A stretch of 6,711 bases of DNA from JBDTMT01 sp033764095 (GTDB lineage Bacteria; Desulfobacterota; Binatia; HRBIN30; CADEER01): positions 1 to 6,711 of the forward strand of contig JANRJF010000364.1 of NCBI GenBank assembly GCA_033764095.1, read 5' to 3'. Below the pieces are notes generated by a model. That model did not search any database and was not told the origin of the DNA. It saw only the letters and a program-made list of their open reading frames with translations. The position numbers and the translations under genes were made by a program. Within the stretch, counting starts at the first letter, position 1; each line of letters opens with the position of its first letter. Positions 1 through 5,819 of this stretch are shown here, piece by piece.

Positions 1-304
1 CCGCGGTCGTCTGCGGCGGCGGCGGGCTCGCGCCCGCCGGCAGCTGGTCGATGAAGACGACCGCGTCCTGCAGCGGGTGGCCGTTGGTGTCGACGACTCT
101 GCCCGTCAGATCCGCCGCGCCTGCATCGCGTCCCAAGAAGAGAAGGCAAAAGGCAAAAAGCAAAAGGCAAAAGGCAAAAGGACGGGCTGGACCCGGAGGT
201 GTCCGAACGACGTCCAGCTCGATCCTATTGCCTGTTGCCTTTTGCCTTCTGCCTTTTGCCTTGCTTCGCCGCGCCGGCGTGAGGCGTACCGTTGAGCAGT
301 GCAT
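1..304 (-). CDS. Exported beta-sandwich (carboxypeptidase-regulatory/plastocyanin-like) protein, N-terminal fragment
   Basis: The frame is open from an ATG at 304 to the window edge, so the 3' part is missing. The best-supported stretch reads AADLTGRVVDTNGHPLQDAV followed by VFIDQLPAG and a proline run. This 'G.V.D..G.PL.DAVVFI' pattern is typical of carboxypeptidase-regulatory-like or Cna-B-like beta-sandwiches, and also of the N-terminus of plastocyanin-like 'methylamine utilisation' proteins; the metal-binding region that would decide lies outside the window. Before it comes a hydrophobic run (FAFCLLLFAFCLLFLG) and an AGA-AD sequence that looks like a signal peptidase I site. This run is encoded inside the heptamer repeat at about 139-180. 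The start is unsure. ATG304 lies 7 nt after the barrel gene's stop but has no clear Shine-Dalgarno and gives a long N-region; TTG163 and TTG136 are alternatives. The product is probably periplasmic or secreted and co-transcribed with the barrel gene. That a gene is present is fairly sure; its family is not. Confidence 0.55.
   Translation of the reverse strand, partial: MHCSTVRLTPARRSKAKGRRQKATGNRIELDVVRTPPGPARPFAFCLLLFAFCLLFLGRDAGAADLTGRVVDTNGHPLQDAVVFIDQLPAGASPPPPQTTA
143..262. repeat. Inverted repeat of GGCAAAA / TTTTGCC heptamers (long hairpin)
   Basis: The left arm (143-174, extending to about 180) is a run of about five GGCAAAA units. The right arm (231-262) is the inverse, TTGCC(T/C)TT-type units. 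Aligning the left arm with the reverse complement of the right arm gives 29 of 32 identities. The spacer contains a second inverted pair, GCTGGAC near 186-192 and GTCCAGC near 212-218, so the whole block can fold into one long imperfect hairpin. It is AT-rich within very GC-rich DNA and sits between two minus-strand genes. It looks like a dispersed, non-coding repeat element and might also act as a transcript-stabilising or attenuating hairpin. Mobility and copy number cannot be judged from this window. Confidence 0.75.
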
Positions 305-311
305 GTGATCG

Positions 312-1538
312 TCAATACCGAAACCGATAGCTCAGCTGCCAGGTGTCATCCGACGGGTCCGGCGCGGCGCGATTGGGGCGGTGCGAGTCGACGGTGACGT
401 ACTCGACGCCGAGGCGATGGCGCAGCCAGAACTCGAACAGATAGGCGACGGTGACGGCATTGCCGCGCTGGCGGGTGCCGGGCGGCGGCGAGCCACCGTC
501 CTGCACGCGGAAGTTGTCGTAGCGCACGGTCAGCCGATGCGCGCGCCAGCGATAGGTGACGAGCGGGTAGAAGGCCTGCACCGTGTTGTCGAACGGGCCG
601 CCGTACGACTGGGTGTGGCCGAGCAGGTACTGGAAGAGGATGTCGAGCCCCTCGAGCGGCGCCAGCGCGACGCCGGCGGTGCCGTAGCGCGTCTGCCAGA
701 CGCCGTTCGTCGAGAGGTCGCCGAGGTTGTCGAAATAGCCGACGCGCAGCGTCGCGATCTTCCACGGGTCGCGCACGTTGGCGCCGGCGTAGAGCGCCGG
801 GCGGCCGTCGCGCTCGTCGAACTCGCTGGTCGTCCCGCCGCCGGGCAGCGGCAGGGTGCTGTTGATGCCGGCCAGCCAATCGCTCAGTGCCCAGCCGCGC
901 AGCGACAGCAGGATGCCCTGCTGATCGGGGCCCCAGCCGGCCCCGCCGAACAGCGTCGTCTGCCAACCATCCGCGGCGGCGTGCCACCACTGCACCTCGC
1001 CACCGAGGACGCGGCCCTCCTCCCACAGCCAGGTGTCGAGCGCCGACGGCGTCAGCGTGTAGCGCGGCGTCCACGCCGGGCCGATGTGCTCCAGCGAGTA
1101 GGTCGGATTGGAGACGCCGGCCAGCACCGACCAGCCGTCGGCGTCGTCGCCGAAGCGCTTGCGCACCCAGCCCTCGACCAGGCGCGGCGCGTCGTAGTCG
1201 GGGTCGACGCCGCCCTGCGTGTCGACGTTGCCCTCCCAGTTCACCTGCGCGTGGAAGGTCATGTCCCACGGCAGCCGCGCGCCGGGCTCGATCGCCCCCT
1301 GCGAGATGGCAAAGCGGGTGACGCGCTCGAACTTGCCGTTGTCGTCGACGCCGCCGTAGCGGGTGAGGCCCGGACCGCGGTCCATCCAGCTGGGCGCCGC
1401 GCCGGGAAAGACGACGCGCACGTCGAGCAGCGCCCGCACCCACACGTCGGGCTCCGCTTCGACCGCGTACTCCTGCCCGAGCGCGGGCACGGCAAGCGCC
1501 AGCAGCAGCACCGCCAGCCTGTGTCTCCCGCGTCGCAC
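312..1538 (-). CDS. Outer-membrane beta-barrel protein (porin-like)
   Basis: The 408-residue product begins with a clear signal peptide (MRRGRHRLAVLLLALAVPALG, cleavage likely before Q22-E-Y). The mature chain is rich in Trp and Tyr with alternating hydrophobic and polar segments and Gly/Asp/Pro loops, and ends in SYRFRY. An aromatic last residue is typical of barrels inserted by the BAM complex. No soluble catalytic domain is visible. A start near LLDVRVVFPG followed by a W-M-D-R-G-P-G-L-T-R-Y-G-G stretch loosely recalls porins found next to plastocyanin-like genes; this is a memory-based impression. The start is GTG at 1538, with GGAAG about 4 nt upstream; an ATG at 1549 is out of frame. 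The left-edge exported protein follows after a few bases, suggesting one transcript. The transported substrate is unknown. The barrel assignment is fairly sure, the precise porin family is not. Confidence 0.8.
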   Translation of the reverse strand: MRRGRHRLAVLLLALAVPALGQEYAVEAEPDVWVRALLDVRVVFPGAAPSWMDRGPGLTRYGGVDDNGKFERVTRFAISQGAIEPGARLPWDMTFHAQVNWEGNVDTQGGVDPDYDAPRLVEGWVRKRFGDDADGWSVLAGVSNPTYSLEHIGPAWTPRYTLTPSALDTWLWEEGRVLGGEVQWWHAAADGWQTTLFGGAGWGPDQQGILLSLRGWALSDWLAGINSTLPLPGGGTTSEFDERDGRPALYAGANVRDPWKIATLRVGYFDNLGDLSTNGVWQTRYGTAGVALAPLEGLDILFQYLLGHTQSYGGPFDNTVQAFYPLVTYRWRAHRLTVRYDNFRVQDGGSPPPGTRQRGNAVTVAYLFEFWLRHRLGVEYVTVDSHRPNRAAPDPSDDTWQLSYRFRY

Positions 1539-1647
1539 CGCGCTTCCATACCGCGACGCGCGCGGCGATCAAATTTCGGCGCCGTGCGTGCAGGGCGGGG
1601 ATTTCGATTTGACCACCCGCGGTCCATTCCGTAGTTCGACAGGTCTG
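1539..1647. promoter_or_regulatory. Divergent intergenic region with candidate promoters and short repeats
   Basis: This 109-bp gap separates the divergent barrel and Cys-rich genes, so it must hold both promoters if each gene is expressed from here. It has AT-rich patches in otherwise GC-rich DNA. ATTTCG occurs at 1573-1578 and again at 1601-1606, and TCAAAT (1569-1574) is inverted as ATTTGA (1607-1612). On the plus strand TTGACC (1609-1614) is a possible -35, with only a weak TAGTTC 17 bp later. On the minus strand TTGATC is followed 16 bp later by TATGGA. Neither pair is a strong sigma-70 match. The repeats could be an operator, but this is speculative. Confidence 0.3.
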
Positions 1648-2019
1648 ATGACGCGCGCGGCGACCATCCCCGTGACACTCGCCCTCGCCTGTCTGCTCGC
1701 CGGAGCGACCCGCCCCGCTGCGACGCTCGGCGAAGTGGCGGCGACGCCGACGCGCGTTGCCGACGGCGGCGCGTGCAGCACGGCGATCGACTGCGCCTCC
1801 GACTTCTGCGTCGACGGCGTCTGCTGCGACAGCGCCTGCGACGGCGCCGCCGAGTCGTGCAATCAGCGCGGCCGCGAGGGCACCTGCTCGCCGCTGCCCG
1901 CCCCCGCGCCGCCGCTGTCGCGCAAGGGCCTGTTCAGCGTCATCGCGCTGCTGACCGCCTTCGGCGTGCTCTCCTTCTCGCGCCGCCGCCGCCTCGGCGC
2001 CGCCGCGACGCACGGTTGA
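1648..2019 (+). CDS. Small Cys-rich secreted protein with IPTL-CTERM-like C-terminal anchor
   Basis: The 123-residue product has three parts. Residues 1 to about 25 are a signal peptide (MTRAATIPVTLALACLLAGA). Residues 40-80 hold eight cysteines, including GACSTAIDCASDFCVDGVCC and then DSACDG and SCNQRGREGTC, a disulfide-rich pattern common in secreted proteins of myxobacteria and related groups. After a proline-rich linker (SPLPAPAPP), residues 90-115 form a tripartite tail: LSRKGL, a hydrophobic segment of about 16 residues, and an SRRRR cluster. This layout resembles IPTL-CTERM-type sorting signals, which hold a protein in the membrane until it is processed or transferred to the cell surface. 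The start is the ATG at 1648 with AGG four bases upstream; the longer open frame upstream lies antisense to the barrel gene and was rejected. C15 is not in a good lipobox. Its function is unknown. Confidence 0.75.
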   Translation: MTRAATIPVTLALACLLAGATRPAATLGEVAATPTRVADGGACSTAIDCASDFCVDGVCCDSACDGAAESCNQRGREGTCSPLPAPAPPLSRKGLFSVIALLTAFGVLSFSRRRRLGAAATHG

Positions 2020-2108
2020 CGAGCCGCCGCGGCGTGATCGCAACGCCGGCGTGCGCGTAACGACCCGCGTGAGCGCACGGGCGAGCGCCCCTTCGGACCC
2101 TATTCTGC

Positions 2109-2133
2109 CCTTCCCCCGCGGCGCGGGGGAAGG
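2109..2133. repeat. Perfect 11-bp palindrome (hairpin), possible terminator or REP-like element
   Basis: CCTTCCCCCGC (2109-2119) and GCGGGGGAAGG (2123-2133) pair perfectly around a three-base loop. The hairpin lies 90 bp after the Cys-rich gene's stop and about 200 bp beyond the acylase stop. No T-run follows on either strand, so it is not a classical intrinsic terminator. A dispersed extragenic palindrome or a transcript-end stabiliser fits as well. Confidence 0.6.
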
Positions 2134-2223
2134 AATCGGATTCAGCCCGGGCTGTGTGCCTCTTTTCCCCCGCGCCGAAGGTCAGGATGGGAGCCTGAGC
2201 TGATCCCGCAAAGCCCGGCCGTA

Positions 2224-2275
2224 GGGGCGCACCCGGGCCTGCGACCACACGTGCGATCGCAGACGCGGGCGCCCC
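2224..2275. repeat. Imperfect inverted repeat starting GGGGCGC and ending GCGCCCC
   Basis: The left arm (2224-2244) begins GGGGCGC and ends CCTGCGA. The right arm (2257-2275) begins TCGCAGA and ends GCGCCCC. The outer seven bases (GGGGCGC/GCGCCCC) and the inner TGCGA/TCGCA pair, and the middle pairs partly, around a 12-base loop CCACACGTGCGA. Similar GTAGGGGCG-type palindromes are, from memory, common extragenic repeats in high-GC uncultured genomes. Function is unknown. Confidence 0.5.
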
Positions 2276-2335
2276 GAGCGCGCCGCTACGCTGGGCGACG
2301 GGTCGACGCACGCTGAGCGCAACGGCCGCCGCCGA

Positions 2336-5300
2336 TCACACCTCGCACCCCACCAGCGCGGCGTTCACCATCTTGATCAGCTCGTTGATGGCGATGGCGC
2401 CGTCGCCGTCGAGGTCGGCGATCGGGCAGACCTCCAGTGCGGCGGTGTCGAGCGCGATGCCGACGCCGCGCACCAGCTCGTCGACGGTGACGCGGCGGTC
2501 GTCGTTGCAGTCGCCGCCGCAGTGCGCCACCAGGCGATCGCGCGCGTCAGTGTCGAAGCCGTCGCGCAGGCCGTCGCGGTCGGTGTCGCCGTTGGTCGGG
2601 TCGACGCCGCCGGCGTACTCCAGCAACAGGCCGAGCCCGTCGGCGTCGCCGTCGGCCGACGCGTCGCGGCTGAGATCGCCGTAGTACCAGCGCTCGAAGG
2701 CGTCGGGCACGCCGTCGCCGTCGCTGTCGGCGTTGCCGGCGGCGACGTCGCGCGCGATCGGCAGCATCGGCACGAAGCGCCAGTCGCGCCAGATCGGATG
2801 CAGGCTGGTGAAGTTCGCGTCGATGCCGGTGACGCCGGCGAGCGAGCCCTCGATCAGGCCGCTCTGGCCGAGCGGGAAGATGAACTCGCCCTTCACCAGC
2901 GGGCCGACCTCGACGATCTGCTCGTAGGTGCCGCGGTTGCCCTGCGGCGTCGGGTCGAAGCTGAGCGCCGGCAGCAGCGCCGCCAACGGATGATTGTAGC
3001 GGCTCAGCGGGCGCTCGGCGTCGGCCGGAATGCCGGCGCTGGCCAGGCGCGCGAAGGTGTCGCGCACCACGACGCGCCAGTCGGTGCCGTTGAAGTAGTC
3101 GCCGGCGTAGGCCTGCACGTAGCCGCCGGGCAGATCGCCGGCGGCGCTGTCGATGGCGTGCTGCACCATGCTCAGCGCGCGGCTGCCGGTCGGCACCGGC
3201 AGCGCGCCGGCGAGCTCGTCGCCGAAGATGTCCTGCGCCAGCGCATTGATGAGTTGGTTCATGAACGCCACCTCGCCGGCGGTGGTGGTGGCGGCGACCG
3301 GGTCGACGAAGTTGCGTCCGTGTTCGGGCTCCGCCTGATGCGCCTCGAGTTGCGCCAGGACGGTGTCCACCGCCGCGCTGCCGCCGTTGCCGACGCCGTC
3401 GACCGCCTGGCGGACGCGCGGCAGCAGGAAGCGGCCGAGGTCGCCCTTGCCGTCGAGGCCGGCGACGTCGGCGTTGAGCTGGCGCTGCTTGGCGCGGTCC
3501 CACTGGTTCTCGCGCGCCAGCCGCTCGAGGATGAAGATGTGGCGCCACAGCCGGCCGAAGTTGTTGCCGTCGTCGGCGGTCGCCGCTTTGTTGTTCCAGT
3601 TCGCCATGTAGCCCTCGGCGGGGTTGACCGCCTCCGGCATGGCGACGATGGCGTACACCTCGAAGTGGTCGCCGGGGCTCGGCACGACGCCCCACGGATA
3701 CTCCAGCGTCAGCGTCGCGCCGGCGCTGCCGGCGATGCGGCGCGACTGCTTGTAGCCCGCCCCGGCGGTGATGCTGACCACGTACTCGCGCCCCTGTTGG
3801 GTCGGATTGTCATAGCGGAAGTTCACCGGCGGCGGGCTGAGGGTCAGGCCGGCAAAGGGATTGCCGTTCGCCGTCAGCGACGACGCCGCTGCGCTCGCCA
3901 CCGTGCCGGCGGCGACGATGAACGGGTTGGGGCCGCTGTCGTCGACCGGCAGGCGCACGTCGGTGCCGTCCTTGCGGATGCGCGAGAAGCCGCTCGCCCA
4001 GTAGCCGATGTTGCCGCCGCCGCTGTCGGTGCCGAGGTTGTTGAACGGCTGGTTGTCGGCGGCGATGAAGTTGTGGGTGCTGGGAATCAGGCGGGCGCCG
4101 GCGCGCACGTCGGCGATGGTGCGGGCGCGCTGGTAGCGGCTGAAGCCGAGCACCGCGGTGGTCTCCTCCAGCCACAGCGGCGATTCGGTGGCGGCGGCGA
4201 CGATGTTCTTGCCCGGCCGCACGGCGATGAACTCGGAGTCGCTGCCCGGCGCGATCGTCCAGGGCGTCAGCACCTGCACGGTGTCGTCGCCGACGACGGC
4301 GTCGATGCGGCGGATCTCGCCCGCCGCGGTGCCGGCGATGATGGCGATGTGGCCGTTGACGAAGCTGGCATCGAAGGCGCCGTCGGCGACCAGGGTGGTG
4401 GTGGTGCCGCCGCTGGCGATGCCGCGCGTGTCGCCGATGAAGTCGACCACCGGGCGCGAGCCGCCGTTGCCGTTCACCTCGTGCGAGCGCCACAGCGTGC
4501 GGCTCGGCGGCAGCGCACCCTGGAAGATCTCGCGGCGCGGCACCAGCCGGGCGCGCTGGCCGGCGTCGAGGTACGACAGCGCGTCCGCTTCCTCGTTGAT
4601 CACCGACTCGAAGTAGGTCTCCACCGTGCGCAGCAGCGCCGTCGTCGTCGTCCAGGCGACGCTGTCGGTGTGGCCGATCAGCACGTACGGGCCGCCGGCG
4701 AACTCCATGCCCACCGCCTGTACCCCCTCGTCGGAGCGGTTCTCGGCGAAGTGCATGATCGACGGCGTCTGGATGCCGGTCTGCGGGAAGCCGCCCAGCC
4801 ACGGCGCCCCGCTCGCCGACTTGTTGCCGCCGATCACCCAGCCGTAGCTGCCGAGCTTGGGCCAGGTGGCCCAGCGGCTGGCGAGCTCCTCGCGGTGCGC
4901 GGCGGCGGCGCGGCGGCGCTCGCTCGACGCGGCGTAGTCGAAGCGCGGATGGCGGGCGGCGGCGGCGAGCAGCGTCGCCGCGGCGGCGCCGTGGCGCGCC
5001 AGCGGGCCGCCGTAGCCGGGCGTGGTGGCGTCGGGCACCGTCACCGGCGCCAGCGGATCGTTGAGGAAGTTGAGGTCGCTCCACAGCTGCGCGCCGAGCG
5101 TCGAGCCGTGCACGTCGAACAGCGCCTGCAGCTCGGCGAGGCGGGCCGGTTCCTCGAAGCTCTCGAGGCCGAAGTTGCGCACCTCCAGGATGCCGATCGC
5201 CACCGCCAGCTCGGGGGTGAACTGGAAGCCGGCGTTGGGGCGCGCCGGGTCGGCGCCGCCCGGCGCCCGGTAGTACGGGTCGACCTGGTCGGAGAGGTTG

Positions 5301-5764
5301 TGCTTGTTGCCGAACAGGTCGTCGCCGAAGCCGAGGCCGCGCAGCGCGGTGACCTCGATCGGCTCCGGGGCGCGGCCGGCGAAGACGTCCTCGATCGCGT
5401 CGTTCACCCCCTCGCAGTAGGCGAGCAGGATGTCGCGCTCCTTCGCCGGCTGCTTGGCGAACATGTTGTTCAGCTCTTTGGAGGTATAGCCGGTCTGCCG
5501 CGCCAGCACGTCGTCGTCGATGATGGTCGGATCGAGGACGCCGAACACCTGCGCCAGCGTGCCGCGCCCGACGCGCGCCAGTAGGATCAGCTGGCCGAGG
5601 CGGTCGCGCGTGATCTCGCGCCCGTTCTCGCGCGCCAGCTCGACGTCGCTGCTGGCGTAGATGTGCGGCAGGCCGAAGGCCGGCTCGCGCGTGGTGGCGG
5701 CCGGCGCCGCGGCGGCGGCGAGCAGTGCCGCGCCGGCGAGCCCGGCGATGACGTGTGTCCTCAT
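2336..5764 (-). CDS. Penicillin-acylase-family Ntn-hydrolase precursor with C-terminal Ca-binding/dockerin-like tail
   Basis: The 1142-residue precursor of an exported, self-cleaving amidase hydrolyses an N-acyl amide; whether the substrate is a beta-lactam, an acyl-homoserine lactone or another amide cannot be read. Residues 1-23 are a signal peptide. The alpha region (24 to about 245) carries GLPHIYA and a T-R-D-R-L motif. A charged, Arg-rich spacer ends at G305. The beta chain starts at S306 (KLGS-YGWVIGG), the expected nucleophile. Further matches to penicillin G acylase are GHTDSVAW (364-371), HNFIAAD with likely oxyanion-hole N565, GNIGYW, DVRLPV, GYMANWNN (718-725), and GNRGTYEQIV with GQSGLIEG (966-973). 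Two extra modules (446-516, 617-706) make the beta chain longer than usual. TSP3-like and dockerin-like repeats follow from about 1011. The start at 5764 has a strong AGGAGG six bases upstream; a longer start at 5836 overlaps the SRAP stop and lacks this. It lies 55 bp behind the SRAP gene. Confidence 0.9.
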   Translation of the reverse strand: MRTHVIAGLAGAALLAAAAAPAATTREPAFGLPHIYASSDVELARENGREITRDRLGQLILLARVGRGTLAQVFGVLDPTIIDDDVLARQTGYTSKELNNMFAKQPAKERDILLAYCEGVNDAIEDVFAGRAPEPIEVTALRGLGFGDDLFGNKHNLSDQVDPYYRAPGGADPARPNAGFQFTPELAVAIGILEVRNFGLESFEEPARLAELQALFDVHGSTLGAQLWSDLNFLNDPLAPVTVPDATTPGYGGPLARHGAAAATLLAAAARHPRFDYAASSERRRAAAAHREELASRWATWPKLGSYGWVIGGNKSASGAPWLGGFPQTGIQTPSIMHFAENRSDEGVQAVGMEFAGGPYVLIGHTDSVAWTTTTALLRTVETYFESVINEEADALSYLDAGQRARLVPRREIFQGALPPSRTLWRSHEVNGNGGSRPVVDFIGDTRGIASGGTTTTLVADGAFDASFVNGHIAIIAGTAAGEIRRIDAVVGDDTVQVLTPWTIAPGSDSEFIAVRPGKNIVAAATESPLWLEETTAVLGFSRYQRARTIADVRAGARLIPSTHNFIAADNQPFNNLGTDSGGGNIGYWASGFSRIRKDGTDVRLPVDDSGPNPFIVAAGTVASAAASSLTANGNPFAGLTLSPPPVNFRYDNPTQQGREYVVSITAGAGYKQSRRIAGSAGATLTLEYPWGVVPSPGDHFEVYAIVAMPEAVNPAEGYMANWNNKAATADDGNNFGRLWRHIFILERLARENQWDRAKQRQLNADVAGLDGKGDLGRFLLPRVRQAVDGVGNGGSAAVDTVLAQLEAHQAEPEHGRNFVDPVAATTTAGEVAFMNQLINALAQDIFGDELAGALPVPTGSRALSMVQHAIDSAAGDLPGGYVQAYAGDYFNGTDWRVVVRDTFARLASAGIPADAERPLSRYNHPLAALLPALSFDPTPQGNRGTYEQIVEVGPLVKGEFIFPLGQSGLIEGSLAGVTGIDANFTSLHPIWRDWRFVPMLPIARDVAAGNADSDGDGVPDAFERWYYGDLSRDASADGDADGLGLLLEYAGGVDPTNGDTDRDGLRDGFDTDARDRLVAHCGGDCNDDRRVTVDELVRGVGIALDTAALEVCPIADLDGDGAIAINELIKMVNAALVGCEV
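2345..2515 (-). other. Dockerin-like EF-hand pair at acylase C-terminus
   Basis: Residues 1084-1140 contain two calcium-loop repeats, DCNDDRRVTVDE and DLDGDGAIAINE, each followed by a helix (LVRGVGIAL and LIKMVNAAL). Cysteines C1082, C1086, C1113 and C1140 flank them. This is the layout of type I dockerin-like domains, which in cellulosome systems bind cohesins. In the first loop R occupies some usual Asp/Gly positions, so calcium affinity there may be weak. Here it could attach the enzyme to a surface protein, but no cohesin is seen in the window. Confidence 0.7.
2537..2734 (-). other. Thrombospondin-type-3-like Asp-rich repeats in acylase
   Basis: Residues 1011-1076 have D.D.DG..D spacing: NADSDGDGVPDAFE, then ADGDADGLGLLLEY, then NGDTDRDGLRDGFD. 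Such repeats are known in secreted bacterial proteins as calcium-binding, rigid spacers. They separate the acylase core from the dockerin-like tail. Confidence 0.75.
3647..3916 (-). other. Inserted beta module B in acylase beta chain
   Basis: Residues 617-706 interrupt the acylase between DVRLPV and GYMANWNN, where the classical enzyme has only a short link. The module reads G-T-V-A-S-A-A-A-S-S-L-T near its start and has SITAGAG, SRRIAG, and PWGVVPSPGDHFEV at its end. Module A has the same order of elements. A stretch of about 24 residues after position 637, including LSPPPVNFRYDNPTQQ, has no counterpart in module A. Confidence 0.65.
4217..4429 (-). other. Inserted beta module A in acylase beta chain
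   Basis: Residues 446-516 lie between VVDFIGD and the VRPGKN segment, in the stretch following LWRSHEV. The module has SGGTTTTLVADGAF, then NGHIAIIAGTAAGEIRRI, then VQVLTPWTIAPGSDSEFIAV. The pattern 'S..TTL.a.g.F...I.aG...g..RRI......t....PW...P...D.F.V' recalls short beta repeats seen in some phage-tail-like and surface proteins of uncultured bacteria (memory-based). It is related to module B. Confidence 0.65.
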
Positions 5765-5819
5765 GATCCCCCTCCTCTGCCCCGGCCTCGACCGGAGCCA
5801 GCCGCGATTCTCCAACGGA
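5765..5819 (-). promoter_or_regulatory. SRAP-acylase spacer with strong Shine-Dalgarno
   Basis: AGGAGG (minus strand, 5776 to 5771) lies six bases before ATG5764 and fixes the acylase start. The rest of the 55-bp gap shows no convincing promoter or terminator, so the two minus-strand genes may share a transcript. Confidence 0.55.

Larger units (their letters stand above)
2020..2335. other. Gene-free convergent intergenic region
   Basis: These 316 bp lie between the converging 3' ends of the Cys-rich gene and the acylase gene. I see no convincing coding frame, tRNA or small-RNA promoter. The region holds two palindromic elements, listed separately, and a CTTTTCCCCCGCGCC stretch (near 2161-2176) that partly repeats the left arm of the first palindrome. 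A bidirectional termination role is plausible because both flanking genes point inward, but neither palindrome is followed by a T-run on either strand. Confidence 0.6.

Noticed and set aside
143..262. Reading the heptamer block as a CRISPR array
   Set aside because: Units are seven bases with no unique spacers, and the two arms are inverted, not direct repeats.
106..315. A 69-codon minus-strand frame through the heptamer repeats
   Set aside because: It is composed mostly of repeat translation (LLPFAFCFLPFAF) and ends shortly after; the alternative frame continues into a domain-like sequence.
1363..1647. Upstream extension of the Cys-rich gene to an earlier ATG
   Set aside because: The extra part lies antisense to the barrel gene and its promoter region, and would bury the signal peptide that starts at 1648.
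1648..1700. Lipobox at C15 of the Cys-rich protein
   Set aside because: The sequence before the Cys (LALA-C) does not fit well and the protein has its own C-terminal membrane segment.
346..2043. A 565-codon minus-strand open frame spanning the barrel and the Cys-rich gene
   Set aside because: It is Arg/Ala-rich, has no recognisable motif and crosses two better-supported genes on opposite strands.
2109..2133. Calling the 11-bp hairpin a Rho-independent terminator
   Set aside because: No run of T follows on either strand.
2522..5584. A 1020-codon plus-strand open frame antisense to the acylase
   Set aside because: Its translation is a repetitive Ala/Arg/Val/Gly composition typical of the shadow of a GC-rich gene, while the minus-strand frame has clear acylase motifs throughout.
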